A stretch of 64,000 bases of DNA from Legionella quateirensis (GTDB lineage Bacteria; Pseudomonadota; Gammaproteobacteria; Legionellales; Legionellaceae), in NCBI RefSeq assembly GCF_001467955.1, contig NZ_LNYR01000031.1:83064-147063 (forward strand), given 5' to 3'. Every line of letters starts with the position of its first letter. Within the stretch, counting starts at the first letter, position 1. Positions 54,106-62,365 of this stretch are shown here, piece after piece. Below the pieces are notes generated by a model that was given only the letters and a program-made list of their open reading frames with translations, was not told where the DNA came from and did not search any database. Made by a program: the position numbers and the translations under genes.

Positions 54106-54204
54106 TCGGGTGTGGATGTTATATCTGTTTGCGGAATTCAGTTAAGCTGGCTCTTGTTTGATTGCATGGTTCTGGCAATTATTGTGGAACACATTAATTC
54201 AGAA

Positions 54205-54302
54205 TTGTTTATAACAGCCCTTAATGAGCAATGCCATACATGATTGATAATGACCGGCTCTGCACACTTCGGGCTATCATGCATAGTGTCTGTTATAAAT
54301 GT
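54205..54302. repeat. Long imperfect stem-loop between convergent genes
   Basis: TTTATAACA (about 54211-54219) can pair with TGTTATAAA (about 54291-54299), and GCCATACATGAT with ATCATGCATAGTG inside, giving a long interrupted hairpin that ends at the last codons of the phosphodiesterase gene. It may terminate transcription from both sides. Confidence 0.35.
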
Positions 54303-55276
54303 AACAACATACCTTGTTCCGGTTTAATTAATTCTACGCCAATATCATTGTCCTGCGACAATTCATTCATAATCTGAATTACTGTATCTTCTTTCGAACC
54401 TGCAAAGTCACCTAATCCGGGTTTGATGTGAGTAACAACAACTGGTAATCCTCTTAGTGAGTTTCTTAAGTCTAAAGGATTAACCATCGTCGCTAAGCGG
54501 CGCAATTCAGACATAAATAAGCTTGGTTTTAAATGGCCAAATAATTTGTCGTCTGGCTGTGAGTTTACAAAGGAACACTCCAGCATGATGGCATGAAGCT
54601 GTTTTTTTCTAATGAGTGGTGCAATTTCTTTCCAAATATTCTCTATGTTTGTCGATTTTTCAATGCTATCAGGGCCAGTATCACCAAAATATAAAATATA
54701 ATCAGTTTTATAAGCTATTAAAAAAGCGCTTGATGGCATTCCACTATGACTTAAAGGGAACGTTTTTACGCGCAGATCGGTATTTGGAATAGCCAGCCAT
54801 TGCTGTAATGGCATAGATTGGTAATGCTGATAATTTAAGTGAGGAATTTCTCCTCGATCTCCAAAATTTCCCCAAACAGACCAATTAAAGATATGTTTTT
54901 GCAATGCTTCCATTGTCTCTTCGCGAGCCATAATCGTCTGCTGTTCTCGCAATTCAGGTTGTGCCATAACAAGACCGATAAGATGATCAAGATGTGCGTG
55001 AGAAATGAGGTATGCTGGAATATGGTTTTGCAGCAAATCTTTAATATTCTTATTGTGTACTGATTGTTTCTCGACCGCAGCTTCTAGCCCGTTCACTAAA
55101 GTCCCCCCATCAAGAGCTGTATAATTTTCACTCCCGATTTCTTTTAGTAAATACGCTGATAAATTTCCATCTTTCAGACCACCATAGACTCCAAGAGGGA
55201 CGATTTCGAAGACGGGTGAGCAATAGGCTGCGTTGGACATCACAAATATACAAAGGGTTATAAAAAAATGACGCAT
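54293..55276 (-). CDS. Exported class II 3',5'-cyclic-nucleotide phosphodiesterase
   Basis: A 327 aa metallo-beta-lactamase-fold enzyme with a signal peptide (MRHFFITLCIFVMSNAAYC). The signature SHAHLDHLIGLVMAQP is the HxHLDH motif of class II phosphodiesterases (yeast PDE1, Vibrio CpdP), followed by FPLSHSG, YFGDTGPDSIE and MLECSFVNSQPDDKLFGHL, all typical. A periplasmic location would make it degrade cyclic nucleotides outside the cytoplasm, as in Vibrio. The upstream spacer contains a perfect dyad and the next gene upstream encodes a LuxR-type regulator in the same direction. Confidence 0.85.
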   Translation of the reverse strand: MRHFFITLCIFVMSNAAYCSPVFEIVPLGVYGGLKDGNLSAYLLKEIGSENYTALDGGTLVNGLEAAVEKQSVHNKNIKDLLQNHIPAYLISHAHLDHLIGLVMAQPELREQQTIMAREETMEALQKHIFNWSVWGNFGDRGEIPHLNYQHYQSMPLQQWLAIPNTDLRVKTFPLSHSGMPSSAFLIAYKTDYILYFGDTGPDSIEKSTNIENIWKEIAPLIRKKQLHAIMLECSFVNSQPDDKLFGHLKPSLFMSELRRLATMVNPLDLRNSLRGLPVVVTHIKPGLGDFAGSKEDTVIQIMNELSQDNDIGVELIKPEQGMLLHL

Positions 55277-55342
55277 GCTTAGATCCTTTAATTGATTTGA
55301 GTAAGTTTTTGAAATACTACACTATCCAGACTTACTCCAATC

Positions 55343-55358
55343 ACCGTATTTATACGGT
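55343..55358. promoter_or_regulatory. 16-bp dyad upstream of the phosphodiesterase gene
   Basis: ACCGTAT and ATACGGT, separated by two bases, form a perfect palindrome 67-82 bases upstream of the phosphodiesterase start and just after the LuxR-type gene. Its size and place suit an operator for the adjacent regulator. This is inferred from position. Confidence 0.4.
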
Positions 55359-55380
55359 AAAAAATCGGCAGAAAATAGTA

Positions 55381-56052
55381 TTAAAGCGATTTTATAATAG
55401 TTGCCTGGTTTAATCGTGCAGGGATGTGATGGTGATATCCATTTAACACTGCTTTTACCAGTATTTCAGCCTTATTTTTGCAATTCATCTTATTTTTAAT
55501 GTTTTCTATATAAGACTCTATTGTACGTTTTGATAGAGAAAGCAAAGTGCCTATTTCTTTTGCGGTTTTACCTCGTATTAATAAAAAAACACATTCATAC
55601 TCGCGGTTTGTTAATGCATATTTATTTTCATTGTCATTTAGTGTGTAATGATGACTGTTTATTTGCAGAGTTTCATCGTACTGTCTTAATATACGAAAAA
55701 TTTCATCCTTAGGACATGGACGACAATAATAAATCAATCCCGCTACGTTATTGTTTGGGTCTGTTAATGGATTTTTTTCTAACAGGAATACTTCACCAGT
55801 CTTTGAATCCATATGCACAGTAGATACTTTTTTGCCATTTAATACAGACAAATCTTGCTGTTGGAACAGTTTATTTTCCTCAATTGACCAAGGTGAGAGT
55901 TCCTCATCTGTTTTACCGAAAAATTCTTCTGCATCACTAAACCCTTTAAGCTCCAGCAAGGCTTTGTTTGCGCCTAGATAATGACGATTTAAATCTTTCC
56001 AACCAATATAGCCAGGGAGATGATCAAGTAATGATATTTCAGGAACCAACAT
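55381..56052 (-). CDS. PAS-LuxR-type transcriptional regulator
   Basis: A 223 aa regulator. Residues about 10-110 form a PAS-like sensor (PGYIGWKDLNRHYLGANKAL, FFGKTDEELSPW, GEVFLLEKNPLTD) and residues about 150-215 a LuxR helix-turn-helix (LTNREYECVFLLIRGKTAKE, LSLSKRTIESYIENIKNKM). Legionella carries several orphan regulators of this layout. The 105-base downstream gap separates it from the phosphodiesterase gene, and the region upstream holds a TTGACA hexamer at 56114-56119 with TATATAA-type sequence nearby but poor spacing. Ligand and targets unknown. Confidence 0.85.
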   Translation of the reverse strand: MLVPEISLLDHLPGYIGWKDLNRHYLGANKALLELKGFSDAEEFFGKTDEELSPWSIEENKLFQQQDLSVLNGKKVSTVHMDSKTGEVFLLEKNPLTDPNNNVAGLIYYCRPCPKDEIFRILRQYDETLQINSHHYTLNDNENKYALTNREYECVFLLIRGKTAKEIGTLLSLSKRTIESYIENIKNKMNCKNKAEILVKAVLNGYHHHIPARLNQATIIKSL

Positions 56053-56377
56053 CAGGTCATATCCTTAATTTAGTAGATGGATTATTAGGGTGTGTCGAAA
56101 ATTTAAAGGTATTTTGACAGACTTAGATATCTATATAAACAGTTTGAGTTTAATCAATGTTCAGCTTTAAAAACAAGTAGTTTAGTGTCCTATCTAAAGA
56201 CGTGTAATAACGCTCCAAAATGATGCCTGTAGATGGCTTTGAATTCACGTGCTGGCAAGTTTTAAATAGTATTGTATCGTTCATAGATAAATTACAACGA
56301 AGTACTTATACAGCAGACATCAATACTCTTGTTGGAAATAGTGACAAACGGTTCACATTGATTAAATTATACTCTTT

Positions 56378-57580
56378 ATGTATAATGAAATGCATTTATG
56401 CTTTAAGTCAGGAAATTACAAATTGGAATCTAAATTCGACCCATCAATACTAACTGATATCTCAAACTCACAACAGGACAATAGTGAGCAAACCAATGGA
56501 CAAATTGAAAAAAAAAGAAAGAGAAATCCGCAGTTTTCACCAGTTAAAAAGTACAAAACAGAATTTGACGATAGGTGTACTAATGCACTAAACGCAATTG
56601 AGTTACAACACTCGCAAATTCGAGTTCCCGAATTTCTACACTCTAAATTTACTTCTGAACGTTTGATTGAAAAAGATAATATTGAGATGATCAAAACCAG
56701 AGTTTCTGCTGTCATTGAAATGGTAAAAAAACTTGGCGTCACTATGGTCAGTATTGATCAAAACATCTCTCTGACTAATTATAAAATTTTAGTTTCTGCT
56801 GAGCGATATTTCGTAATTTATCCTGCTGTAATGCATACAAAAGAGAATTTGGTAATGAGGCTTGGGCAAGATATGGATTCCGGTGCCTGGCATATAATCA
56901 AATCCTACACTATTTGTGATAAAAAATCTGTTGCCGAAATTGATGCTGAAATTGATATGTTAAAAACAGTGAATCAGTTTACTGTTTCTGTTGATGAGAA
57001 CAGCCAGACTGTACATATAATCAAACCTTATATTTATGGGAAAGATCTTACTCAATGGCTCGATCTTGATTTGAATAAAAAAATTGAGATCTTTGTTTAT
57101 GTCGCTGCAGCACTCAGTGAGTTGCATAAAAAAGGGATACTTCATTGTGATATTAAATTGTCCAATATTATCTATGATGACGTAATGAATACCGTAACTC
57201 TCATTGATTTCGATGTGGCGTTAAGAATGAATGATCAGAAAACCGCCAGAACAGATACCTTCCGTGGAACTTTTGGTCAGGTAGCTGTAGAGATATTTGG
57301 TAGCGACGGTACATATACTTATACGGATAAGACAGAAGTATATGCCTTGGGCAGAACAATGGAAGATTGGTTTAACTTAAATCAAGATGTTAGTTATTCG
57401 GATTTGAATTTCTTTAAATCACATTTGTCCCCACAACAATCAGAATTAAATTTATTAATAGGACAAACAATTCAAAACGATGCGTTGAAACGCCCTGATT
57501 TAAAACAAATCCGTGATGCGTTAATGCTCATTATGGATGTGGCTAATACCAAGACGGATGTTTTGGATGTGGCTATATAA
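56378..57580 (+). CDS. Eukaryotic-like protein kinase, probable Dot/Icm effector
   Basis: A 400 aa protein with a kinase domain from about residue 130 to 395: WHIIKSYTI holds the likely ATP-binding Lys (175), EIDAEIDML the alpha-C Glu, ILHCDIKLSNIIYDD the catalytic Asp (258) with HCD for HRD, and LIDFDVALR the metal Asp with DFD for DFG. FRGTFGQVAVEIF and the YTDKTEVYALGRTMEDW segment fit the activation loop and helix F. An N-terminal low-complexity region carries KKRKRNPQFSPVKK, a bipartite nuclear-localisation-like cluster. The start lacks a good ribosome site. Isolated position and composition suggest a secreted effector; secretion is inferred. Confidence 0.75.
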   Translation: MYNEMHLCFKSGNYKLESKFDPSILTDISNSQQDNSEQTNGQIEKKRKRNPQFSPVKKYKTEFDDRCTNALNAIELQHSQIRVPEFLHSKFTSERLIEKDNIEMIKTRVSAVIEMVKKLGVTMVSIDQNISLTNYKILVSAERYFVIYPAVMHTKENLVMRLGQDMDSGAWHIIKSYTICDKKSVAEIDAEIDMLKTVNQFTVSVDENSQTVHIIKPYIYGKDLTQWLDLDLNKKIEIFVYVAAALSELHKKGILHCDIKLSNIIYDDVMNTVTLIDFDVALRMNDQKTARTDTFRGTFGQVAVEIFGSDGTYTYTDKTEVYALGRTMEDWFNLNQDVSYSDLNFFKSHLSPQQSELNLLIGQTIQNDALKRPDLKQIRDALMLIMDVANTKTDVLDVAI

Positions 57581-57691
57581 AAAACGATATGATCACTGTT
57601 TGGAAAGTATGAATTCTTTATCTGGATAACGAAAATTACTGATGTGATTATTCGTCTCAGAAAAATTGCAATCTCCTTAAGCCGGATGCTT

Positions 57692-57768
57692 CATTGCAAG
57701 TATTGTGCTTCATCACAAGTATCGTGCACCATTGTAAGTATCGTGCACCATACGTAAGTATCGTGCCT
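57692..57768. repeat. Short 19-bp tandem array (copy 1)
   Basis: Four units resembling CATTGTAAGTATCGTGCAC: 57692-57710, 57711-57729, 57730-57748 and a 20-base variant at 57749-57768. They match the longer array downstream with A/G changes in the AAGTAT portion. It is flanked by the same leader and tail as the large array. Confidence 0.8.
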
Positions 57769-58016
57769 TATTATAAGTACCGTCACCCTCCGCGAAGGCG
57801 GAGGGTCCAGGTATGGCAAGTCCAATAGATAAAAAGCATGGAAAACCGCATGCATTGAACCTATTAATCCAAAATGGATTGATTTGAACAATGATAGTTC
57901 TGATGAAAGTCATAAACTGGACCCCCCGCATTCGCGGAGGGTGACGGAGTTACGGAGGGTGACTGATGTGATTATTCGTTTCAGAAAAATAGCAATCCCC
58001 TGTAAGCATGGTTCGT

Positions 58017-58377
58017 CAATACAAACATCGTGCGTCAATACAAACATCGTGCGTCAATGCAAGCATTGTGCGTCATTGCAAGCATCGTGCTTCATTACAA
58101 GCGTCGTGCTTCATTGCAAGCATTGTGCGTCATTGCAAGCATTGTGCGTCATTGCAAGCATCGTGCTTCATTACAAGCGTCGTGCTTCATTGCAAGCATT
58201 GTGCTTCATTGCAAGCATTGTGCGTCATTGCAAGCATCGTGCTTCATTACAAGCGTCGTGCTTCATTGCAAGCATTGTGCTTCATTGTAAGCATTGTGCT
58301 TCATTGCAAGCATTGTGCTTCATTGTAAATATTGTGCTTCATTGTAAGCATTGTGCACCATTGTAAGTATCGTGCCT
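58017..58377. repeat. 19-bp minisatellite array, 19 units
   Basis: Nineteen contiguous units of consensus CATTGCAAGCATTGTGCTT run with perfect 19-base periodicity. Variants fall in a fixed order, so that units 3-6, 7-10 and 11-14 form a 76-base higher-order repeat (end types GCGT, ATCGTGCTT, ACAAGCGTCGTGCTT, then ATTGTG). Because 19 is not a multiple of three and no forward stop occurs in most units, all three forward frames stay open over much of it and read as 19-residue periodic peptides; these are not believed to be genes. Confidence 0.92.
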
Positions 58378-58717
58378 TATTATAAGTACCGTCACCCTCC
58401 GCGAAGGCGGAGGGTCCAGGTATGATAAGTTCAATTGAGAAAAAACATGTGGGTTTGGAAAAAAACTATTATTCTCTGCATTCGTAATTATTAACTTAAA
58501 GTTAATATATATTAACTATTACCTATATTTATTAATTAAAATTTAATTATTAAACTCTCCATATAGGTCATTACTAATGTATTGAGCACAATTAGAGAGA
58601 AAAACTGTTACGTCCTCTTCCAATAGTGAATTGTGGTAAAGAGTGTGTCCAGTGTTTTCGATAGCTCTTCCGCATTGCTCAAAGTGATGGCCACCTAAGT
58701 CTTTCTGGAGAGGTGCA

Positions 58718-59902
58718 ATGGTTTACTTTCATATGATCTGGTTACTAAGCTATATTTCAATAGCTTCTTTTTCTGCGACAATTATTACTCCGGCATTACC
58801 TGATATTCAACGTCAGTTTGGTTTGCTCCAAGGTCAGGTGGAGTGGATGGTATCTGCTTTTCTGGTGGGGTATGTGATCGGCCAATTAATTTATGGCCCA
58901 TTGGCTAATCGTTTTGGGCGTATTTTAGCATTACGTACGGGGCTGGCGATCAATATCCTGGGCATTATCCTGTGTCTTCTTGGTTTAAATCATCATTCAT
59001 TTATAGTGTTACTCATCGGCCGATGGATTAGTGCTTTAGGGGCGGCAAGCGGATTGGCTTGTACTTTTATGTTAATTAATGAATGGCTTCCACCAGATCA
59101 AAGAAAAACAGCAACGGCCTATACCATATTATCTTTTACTTTAGGCATAGGAGTAGCGGTTATTCTGGGAGGCATCATCACAGAGTTCAGTCATTGGGAG
59201 TATTGTTTTTATCTGCTGCTCTGCCATGGGTTAATGATGTTCTATGGAACCAAAATATTCAGTGAGACCCTGAAAATCCCGCAAAAATTAAATTGGAACG
59301 TGATACTGAATGGTTATAAAGAGGCCTTATCATCAACTACATTAGTCATCTATTCATTAGTAGTTGGTCTTTGTTCTGCCATAGGATATTGCTTTTCTGC
59401 CTTGGGTCCGCAGATTGCGATTGATTTATTTCAATTAACACCTGCTGAGTATGGCTACTGGAATCTTTTAAATATGGCCGGTATGCTTGCTGGTGGATTG
59501 ATTGTACGTCCGATGTTACAAAGGTGGGCTGCTGGAACAGTAGTTCTGATTGGTATGATAGGTACTGCTCTAGGTTTGGTTCCGTTATTTTTGATTAGCT
59601 GTGTCCAAAATCCTTCAGTTGCCTGGTTTTTCTCCAGCACGTTAACCTTGTATTTATTCAGTGGATTATTATTTGCGGGCGGTTCATTGATTGCATCAAA
59701 CTCGGTTATTGATAAAGCCAGTGGAGCAGCCATGATGAGTTTTCTGAATATGGTGACGGCTACAGTTTCAGTAATTTGTTCAGGATTGGTCAGTTATAAC
59801 CCTTTGATTGGTTTTATTAGTGTATTAGGTGGATTATGGATGATAGTGCTTTTTTTATTATCTATTCGAATCAGTCTGAATAAAAGAGTTGAATCGTGTT
59901 GA
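58718..59902 (+). CDS. MFS multidrug transporter (Bcr/CflA family)
   Basis: A 394 aa major facilitator with twelve predicted helices. ITPALPDIQRQF at the end of helix 1 and GQLIYGPLANRFGRILALRTG between helices 2 and 3 (the motif A loop) mark the Bcr/CflA drug:H+ antiporter group, and ISALGAASGLACTFML holds helix 4. The ATG follows GGAGAGGTGCA. It is isolated, between the minisatellite and a terminator shared with sdaA. The exported compound cannot be predicted. Confidence 0.9.
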   Translation: MVYFHMIWLLSYISIASFSATIITPALPDIQRQFGLLQGQVEWMVSAFLVGYVIGQLIYGPLANRFGRILALRTGLAINILGIILCLLGLNHHSFIVLLIGRWISALGAASGLACTFMLINEWLPPDQRKTATAYTILSFTLGIGVAVILGGIITEFSHWEYCFYLLLCHGLMMFYGTKIFSETLKIPQKLNWNVILNGYKEALSSTTLVIYSLVVGLCSAIGYCFSALGPQIAIDLFQLTPAEYGYWNLLNMAGMLAGGLIVRPMLQRWAAGTVVLIGMIGTALGLVPLFLISCVQNPSVAWFFSSTLTLYLFSGLLFAGGSLIASNSVIDKASGAAMMSFLNMVTATVSVICSGLVSYNPLIGFISVLGGLWMIVLFLLSIRISLNKRVESC

Positions 59903-59936
59903 TAGGGCTAGTCGTAGAATGATTGTGTTTGTAACG

Positions 59937-59969
59937 AAAACACAGACTTTATAGTCCAGTCTGTGTTTT
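59937..59969. terminator. Bidirectional rho-independent terminator
   Basis: AAAACACAGACT (59937-59948) and AGTCTGTGTTTT (59958-59969) form a perfect 12-bp stem with a nine-base loop, ending in T-runs on both strands. It lies between the convergent MFS and sdaA genes and would stop both transcripts. Confidence 0.88.
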
Positions 59970-60005
59970 CAGTGTAAGATGATTAAACTTTGATACACTG
60001 CCAAT

Positions 60006-61382
60006 TTAGCATTCAGGCAGATTAACTGCTAAACCGCCCATAGACGTTTCTTTATAAATGCTTTGCATGTCCATGCCAGTCTGTTTCATGGTTTTAATCA
60101 CTTTATCTAAAGAAATCTGATGCTGACCATCACCTATCAAAGCCATTCGTGTTGCATTAACTGCTTTAACTGAACCCATTGCATTACGTTCAATACAGGG
60201 TATTTGAACCAGACCCAGTACTGGATCGCAGGTCATGCCCAAATGATGTTCCATAGCAATTTCCGCAGCGTTTTCAACCTGGGCTACAGTACCACCCAAA
60301 ACTGCGGTCAGGCCTGCAGCTGCCATTGAGGAAGCCACACCTACCTCACCCTGACATCCTACTTCTGCTCCAGAGATTGACGCACCAATTTTATAAAGTA
60401 TGCCTATTGCTGCTGCTGTAAGAAAATAAATGTATACATCTTCATTACTCATTCTATCATGAGCCTGCTGACAATATTTTAAGACTGCTGGAATGATGCC
60501 TGCCGCACCATTTGTTGGCGCAGTCACTATGCGGCCTCCGGCGGCATTTTCTTCATTAACTGCCATGGCGTAGAGATTTAAGTGGTTCATAATGTCTGAT
60601 TGTTCGAATATGCTTTTGACACCCTTTTGATCCATGAGTTTTTTATAGAGATCCGGAGCACGTCTTTTTAAATTAAGTCCACCGGGTAAGATTCCATCAT
60701 GTTTGCAACCGCTTGCGATGCAATCATCCATCACTTTGGCAATAGCTAAAATTCCTTGTTGAATTTCTTCAGTACTTCTCCAGGTTTTTTCATTAGCCAT
60801 CATTAATTCAGCTATGGTCAGGTTGTTGGACTGACATAAATTGAGTAACTGCTCTGCTGTAGAGAATGGGTAGGGGGGTGGATCGGTATCTTCGCCGGGT
60901 TTGTTAAACTCTTCTTCAGTAGTGATAAATCCACCACCAATTGAGTAATAAACTTGATTGATTAGTAGATTTCCCTGATCATCAAAAGCTGAAAATCGCA
61001 TTCCGTTAGTATGCTTGGGCAGTAATTCTTTTTGTAAAAATAAAAAGTCAGTTGCTTCGTTAAATGAAATATTTTTCTTTCCGCCCAAATTAAGGGTATG
61101 GGAATTTAGAATCTCATGCATGCGAGGTATCATGGATTCCGGTTTAACAGTTTCGGGTGCTTTATTTTCAAGTCCGTTCAGAATGGCTTTATCTGTACCA
61201 TGACCTTTACCTGTTAGAGCCAATGATCCATATAATTCAACCTTGATTCTCTGAGTTTTTTCAAAAAGGTTGCGTTCTTCCAATAATAACAAAAAAGCAT
61301 TGGCTGCAGACATGGGACCGACAGTATGTGAACTTGAAGGACCAATTCCAATCGAAAACAAATCGAATACACTGATGTTCAT
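60006..61382 (-). CDS. sdaA: L-serine ammonia-lyase
   Basis: A 458 aa iron-sulfur L-serine dehydratase producing pyruvate and ammonia. [17 protein letters not shown] near the N-terminus, [18 protein letters not shown] in the middle, and [20 protein letters not shown] and [19 protein letters not shown] carry the cluster cysteines. I start at [10 protein letters not shown], which gives the usual length and has AAGAGA upstream; an ATG 11 codons earlier lacks a ribosome site. Serine is a main carbon source for Legionella, so this is a central catabolic enzyme. It is divergent from mip. Confidence 0.96.
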   Translation of the reverse strand: MNISVFDLFSIGIGPSSSHTVGPMSAANAFLLLLEERNLFEKTQRIKVELYGSLALTGKGHGTDKAILNGLENKAPETVKPESMIPRMHEILNSHTLNLGGKKNISFNEATDFLFLQKELLPKHTNGMRFSAFDDQGNLLINQVYYSIGGGFITTEEEFNKPGEDTDPPPYPFSTAEQLLNLCQSNNLTIAELMMANEKTWRSTEEIQQGILAIAKVMDDCIASGCKHDGILPGGLNLKRRAPDLYKKLMDQKGVKSIFEQSDIMNHLNLYAMAVNEENAAGGRIVTAPTNGAAGIIPAVLKYCQQAHDRMSNEDVYIYFLTAAAIGILYKIGASISGAEVGCQGEVGVASSMAAAGLTAVLGGTVAQVENAAEIAMEHHLGMTCDPVLGLVQIPCIERNAMGSVKAVNATRMALIGDGQHQISLDKVIKTMKQTGMDMQSIYKETSMGGLAVNLPEC

Positions 61383-61583
61383 ACTATTTATATCTCTTGT
61401 TCTAATTAGTGCCAAGTGTAGAAGGATATTATCTGTTTGTCTATTTGTAATTAAATCATTGGTAATGACTGGTAATTTTACGCGAATTTAGGCAGAATGA
61501 ATGGGCTATTTTACAATGTTCTATATCTTTCTAATTCAATTAGGGAAGATATGTACTTAAGAAAGACTAAAAGGGGATTGTTT

Positions 61584-62285
61584 ATGAAGATGAAATTGGT
61601 CACTGCGGCCGTCTTGGGGCTGGCAATGTCTACTGCAATGGCAACCGATGCCACATCCTTACCTACAGACAAAGATAAATTGTCATACAGTATTGGTGCT
61701 GATTTAGGAAAGAATTTCAAAAATCAGGGTATTGATGTAAACCCAGAGGCATTAGCTAAAGGTATGCAAGATGGTATGAGTGGAGCTCAATTGATCTTGA
61801 CCGAACAGCAAATGAAAGATGTTCTTAATAAATTCCAAAAAGATTTAATGGCTAAACGTACATCGGAATTTAACAAGAAAGCAGAAGAAAACAAATCAAA
61901 AGGCGAAGCGTTTTTAACTGAAAATAAAAGTAAAACCGGTGTTGTAGTATTGCCAAGCGGTTTGCAATATAAAATTATAGATGCTGGTACAGGTGCTAAA
62001 CCCGGTAAATCAGATACTGTAACTGTAGAATATACTGGTCGATTGATTGATGGCACTGTATTTGACAGTACTGAAAAAACAGGAAAACCAGCAACATTCC
62101 AGGTATCACAAGTAATTCCTGGATGGACTGAAGCATTACAATTAATGCCTGCTGGATCTACCTGGGAAATTTATGTTCCTGCATCTCTGGCTTATGGCCC
62201 ACGTAGTGTTGGTGGACCTATTGGACCAAATGAAACTTTAATTTTTAAAATTCATTTGATTTCAGTTAAAAAATCCGCGTCTTAA
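61584..62285 (+). CDS. mip: Macrophage infectivity potentiator, FKBP-type prolyl isomerase
   Basis: A 233 aa surface homodimer that promotes infection of amoebae and macrophages. The signal peptide is [17 protein letters not shown]. An N-terminal dimerisation part and long helix (about residues 20-120) precede the FKBP domain, which carries [36 protein letters not shown] and [15 protein letters not shown] with the active-site Asp and Tyr. I start at the ATG preceded by AAGGGGATTGTTT, which gives the known Mip length; an in-frame ATG 87 bases earlier would block the signal. Compared with remembered L. pneumophila Mip there are about a dozen and a half substitutions. Confidence 0.98.
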   Translation: MKMKLVTAAVLGLAMSTAMATDATSLPTDKDKLSYSIGADLGKNFKNQGIDVNPEALAKGMQDGMSGAQLILTEQQMKDVLNKFQKDLMAKRTSEFNKKAEENKSKGEAFLTENKSKTGVVVLPSGLQYKIIDAGTGAKPGKSDTVTVEYTGRLIDGTVFDSTEKTGKPATFQVSQVIPGWTEALQLMPAGSTWEIYVPASLAYGPRSVGGPIGPNETLIFKIHLISVKKSAS

Positions 62286-62296
62286 TTAATAGTTTA

Positions 62297-62326
62297 TTCA
62301 CCCTGAATTCTTATGTTCAGGGTGAA
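62297..62326 (+). terminator. Hairpin after mip
   Basis: TTCACCCTGAA (62297-62307) and TTCAGGGTGAA (62316-62326) form a perfect 11-bp stem with an eight-base loop, 12 bases past the mip stop. The following CTCTGTTCCTC is only a weak T-tract, so it probably ends or attenuates mip transcription and protects the 3' end. Confidence 0.65.
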
Positions 62327-62365
62327 CTCTGTTCCTCATTTACTTCGCTTCGAGATATCTAAATA

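Larger units (their letters stand above)
57581..58716. other. Non-coding repeat-rich region
   Basis: This 1.1-kb gap has no credible gene. It contains two copies of a composite repeat. Leader copies at 57638-57691 and 57962-58016 start with ACTGATGTGATTATTCG. Each leads into 19-bp tandem units (about four in the first copy, 19 in the second), then a shared tail beginning TATTATAAGTACCGTCACC (57769-57840 and 58378-58449). A GC-rich hairpin, CCCTCCGCGAAGGCGGAGGG, occurs at about 57780-57810 and 58389-58419 and inverted at 57917-57947. The last 260 bases are very AT-rich. Confidence 0.75.

Noticed and set aside
57691..57931. Two short reverse-strand frames
   Set aside because: They lie across the first repeat copy and hairpins and have no ribosome site or family resemblance.
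57884..58366. Protein-coding genes in the repeat array (three overlapping forward frames up to 160 codons)
   Set aside because: The open frames follow from stop-free 19-bp units; the peptides are periodic Cys/His/Ser-rich strings with no start context or known domain.
58017..58377. CRISPR array
   Set aside because: The 19-bp units are contiguous with no spacers and there are no cas genes nearby; it is a tandem minisatellite.
61497..61583. Upstream start for mip
   Set aside because: The 29 extra residues would bury the signal peptide; the later ATG has a strong AAGGGGA site and gives the known 233 aa.
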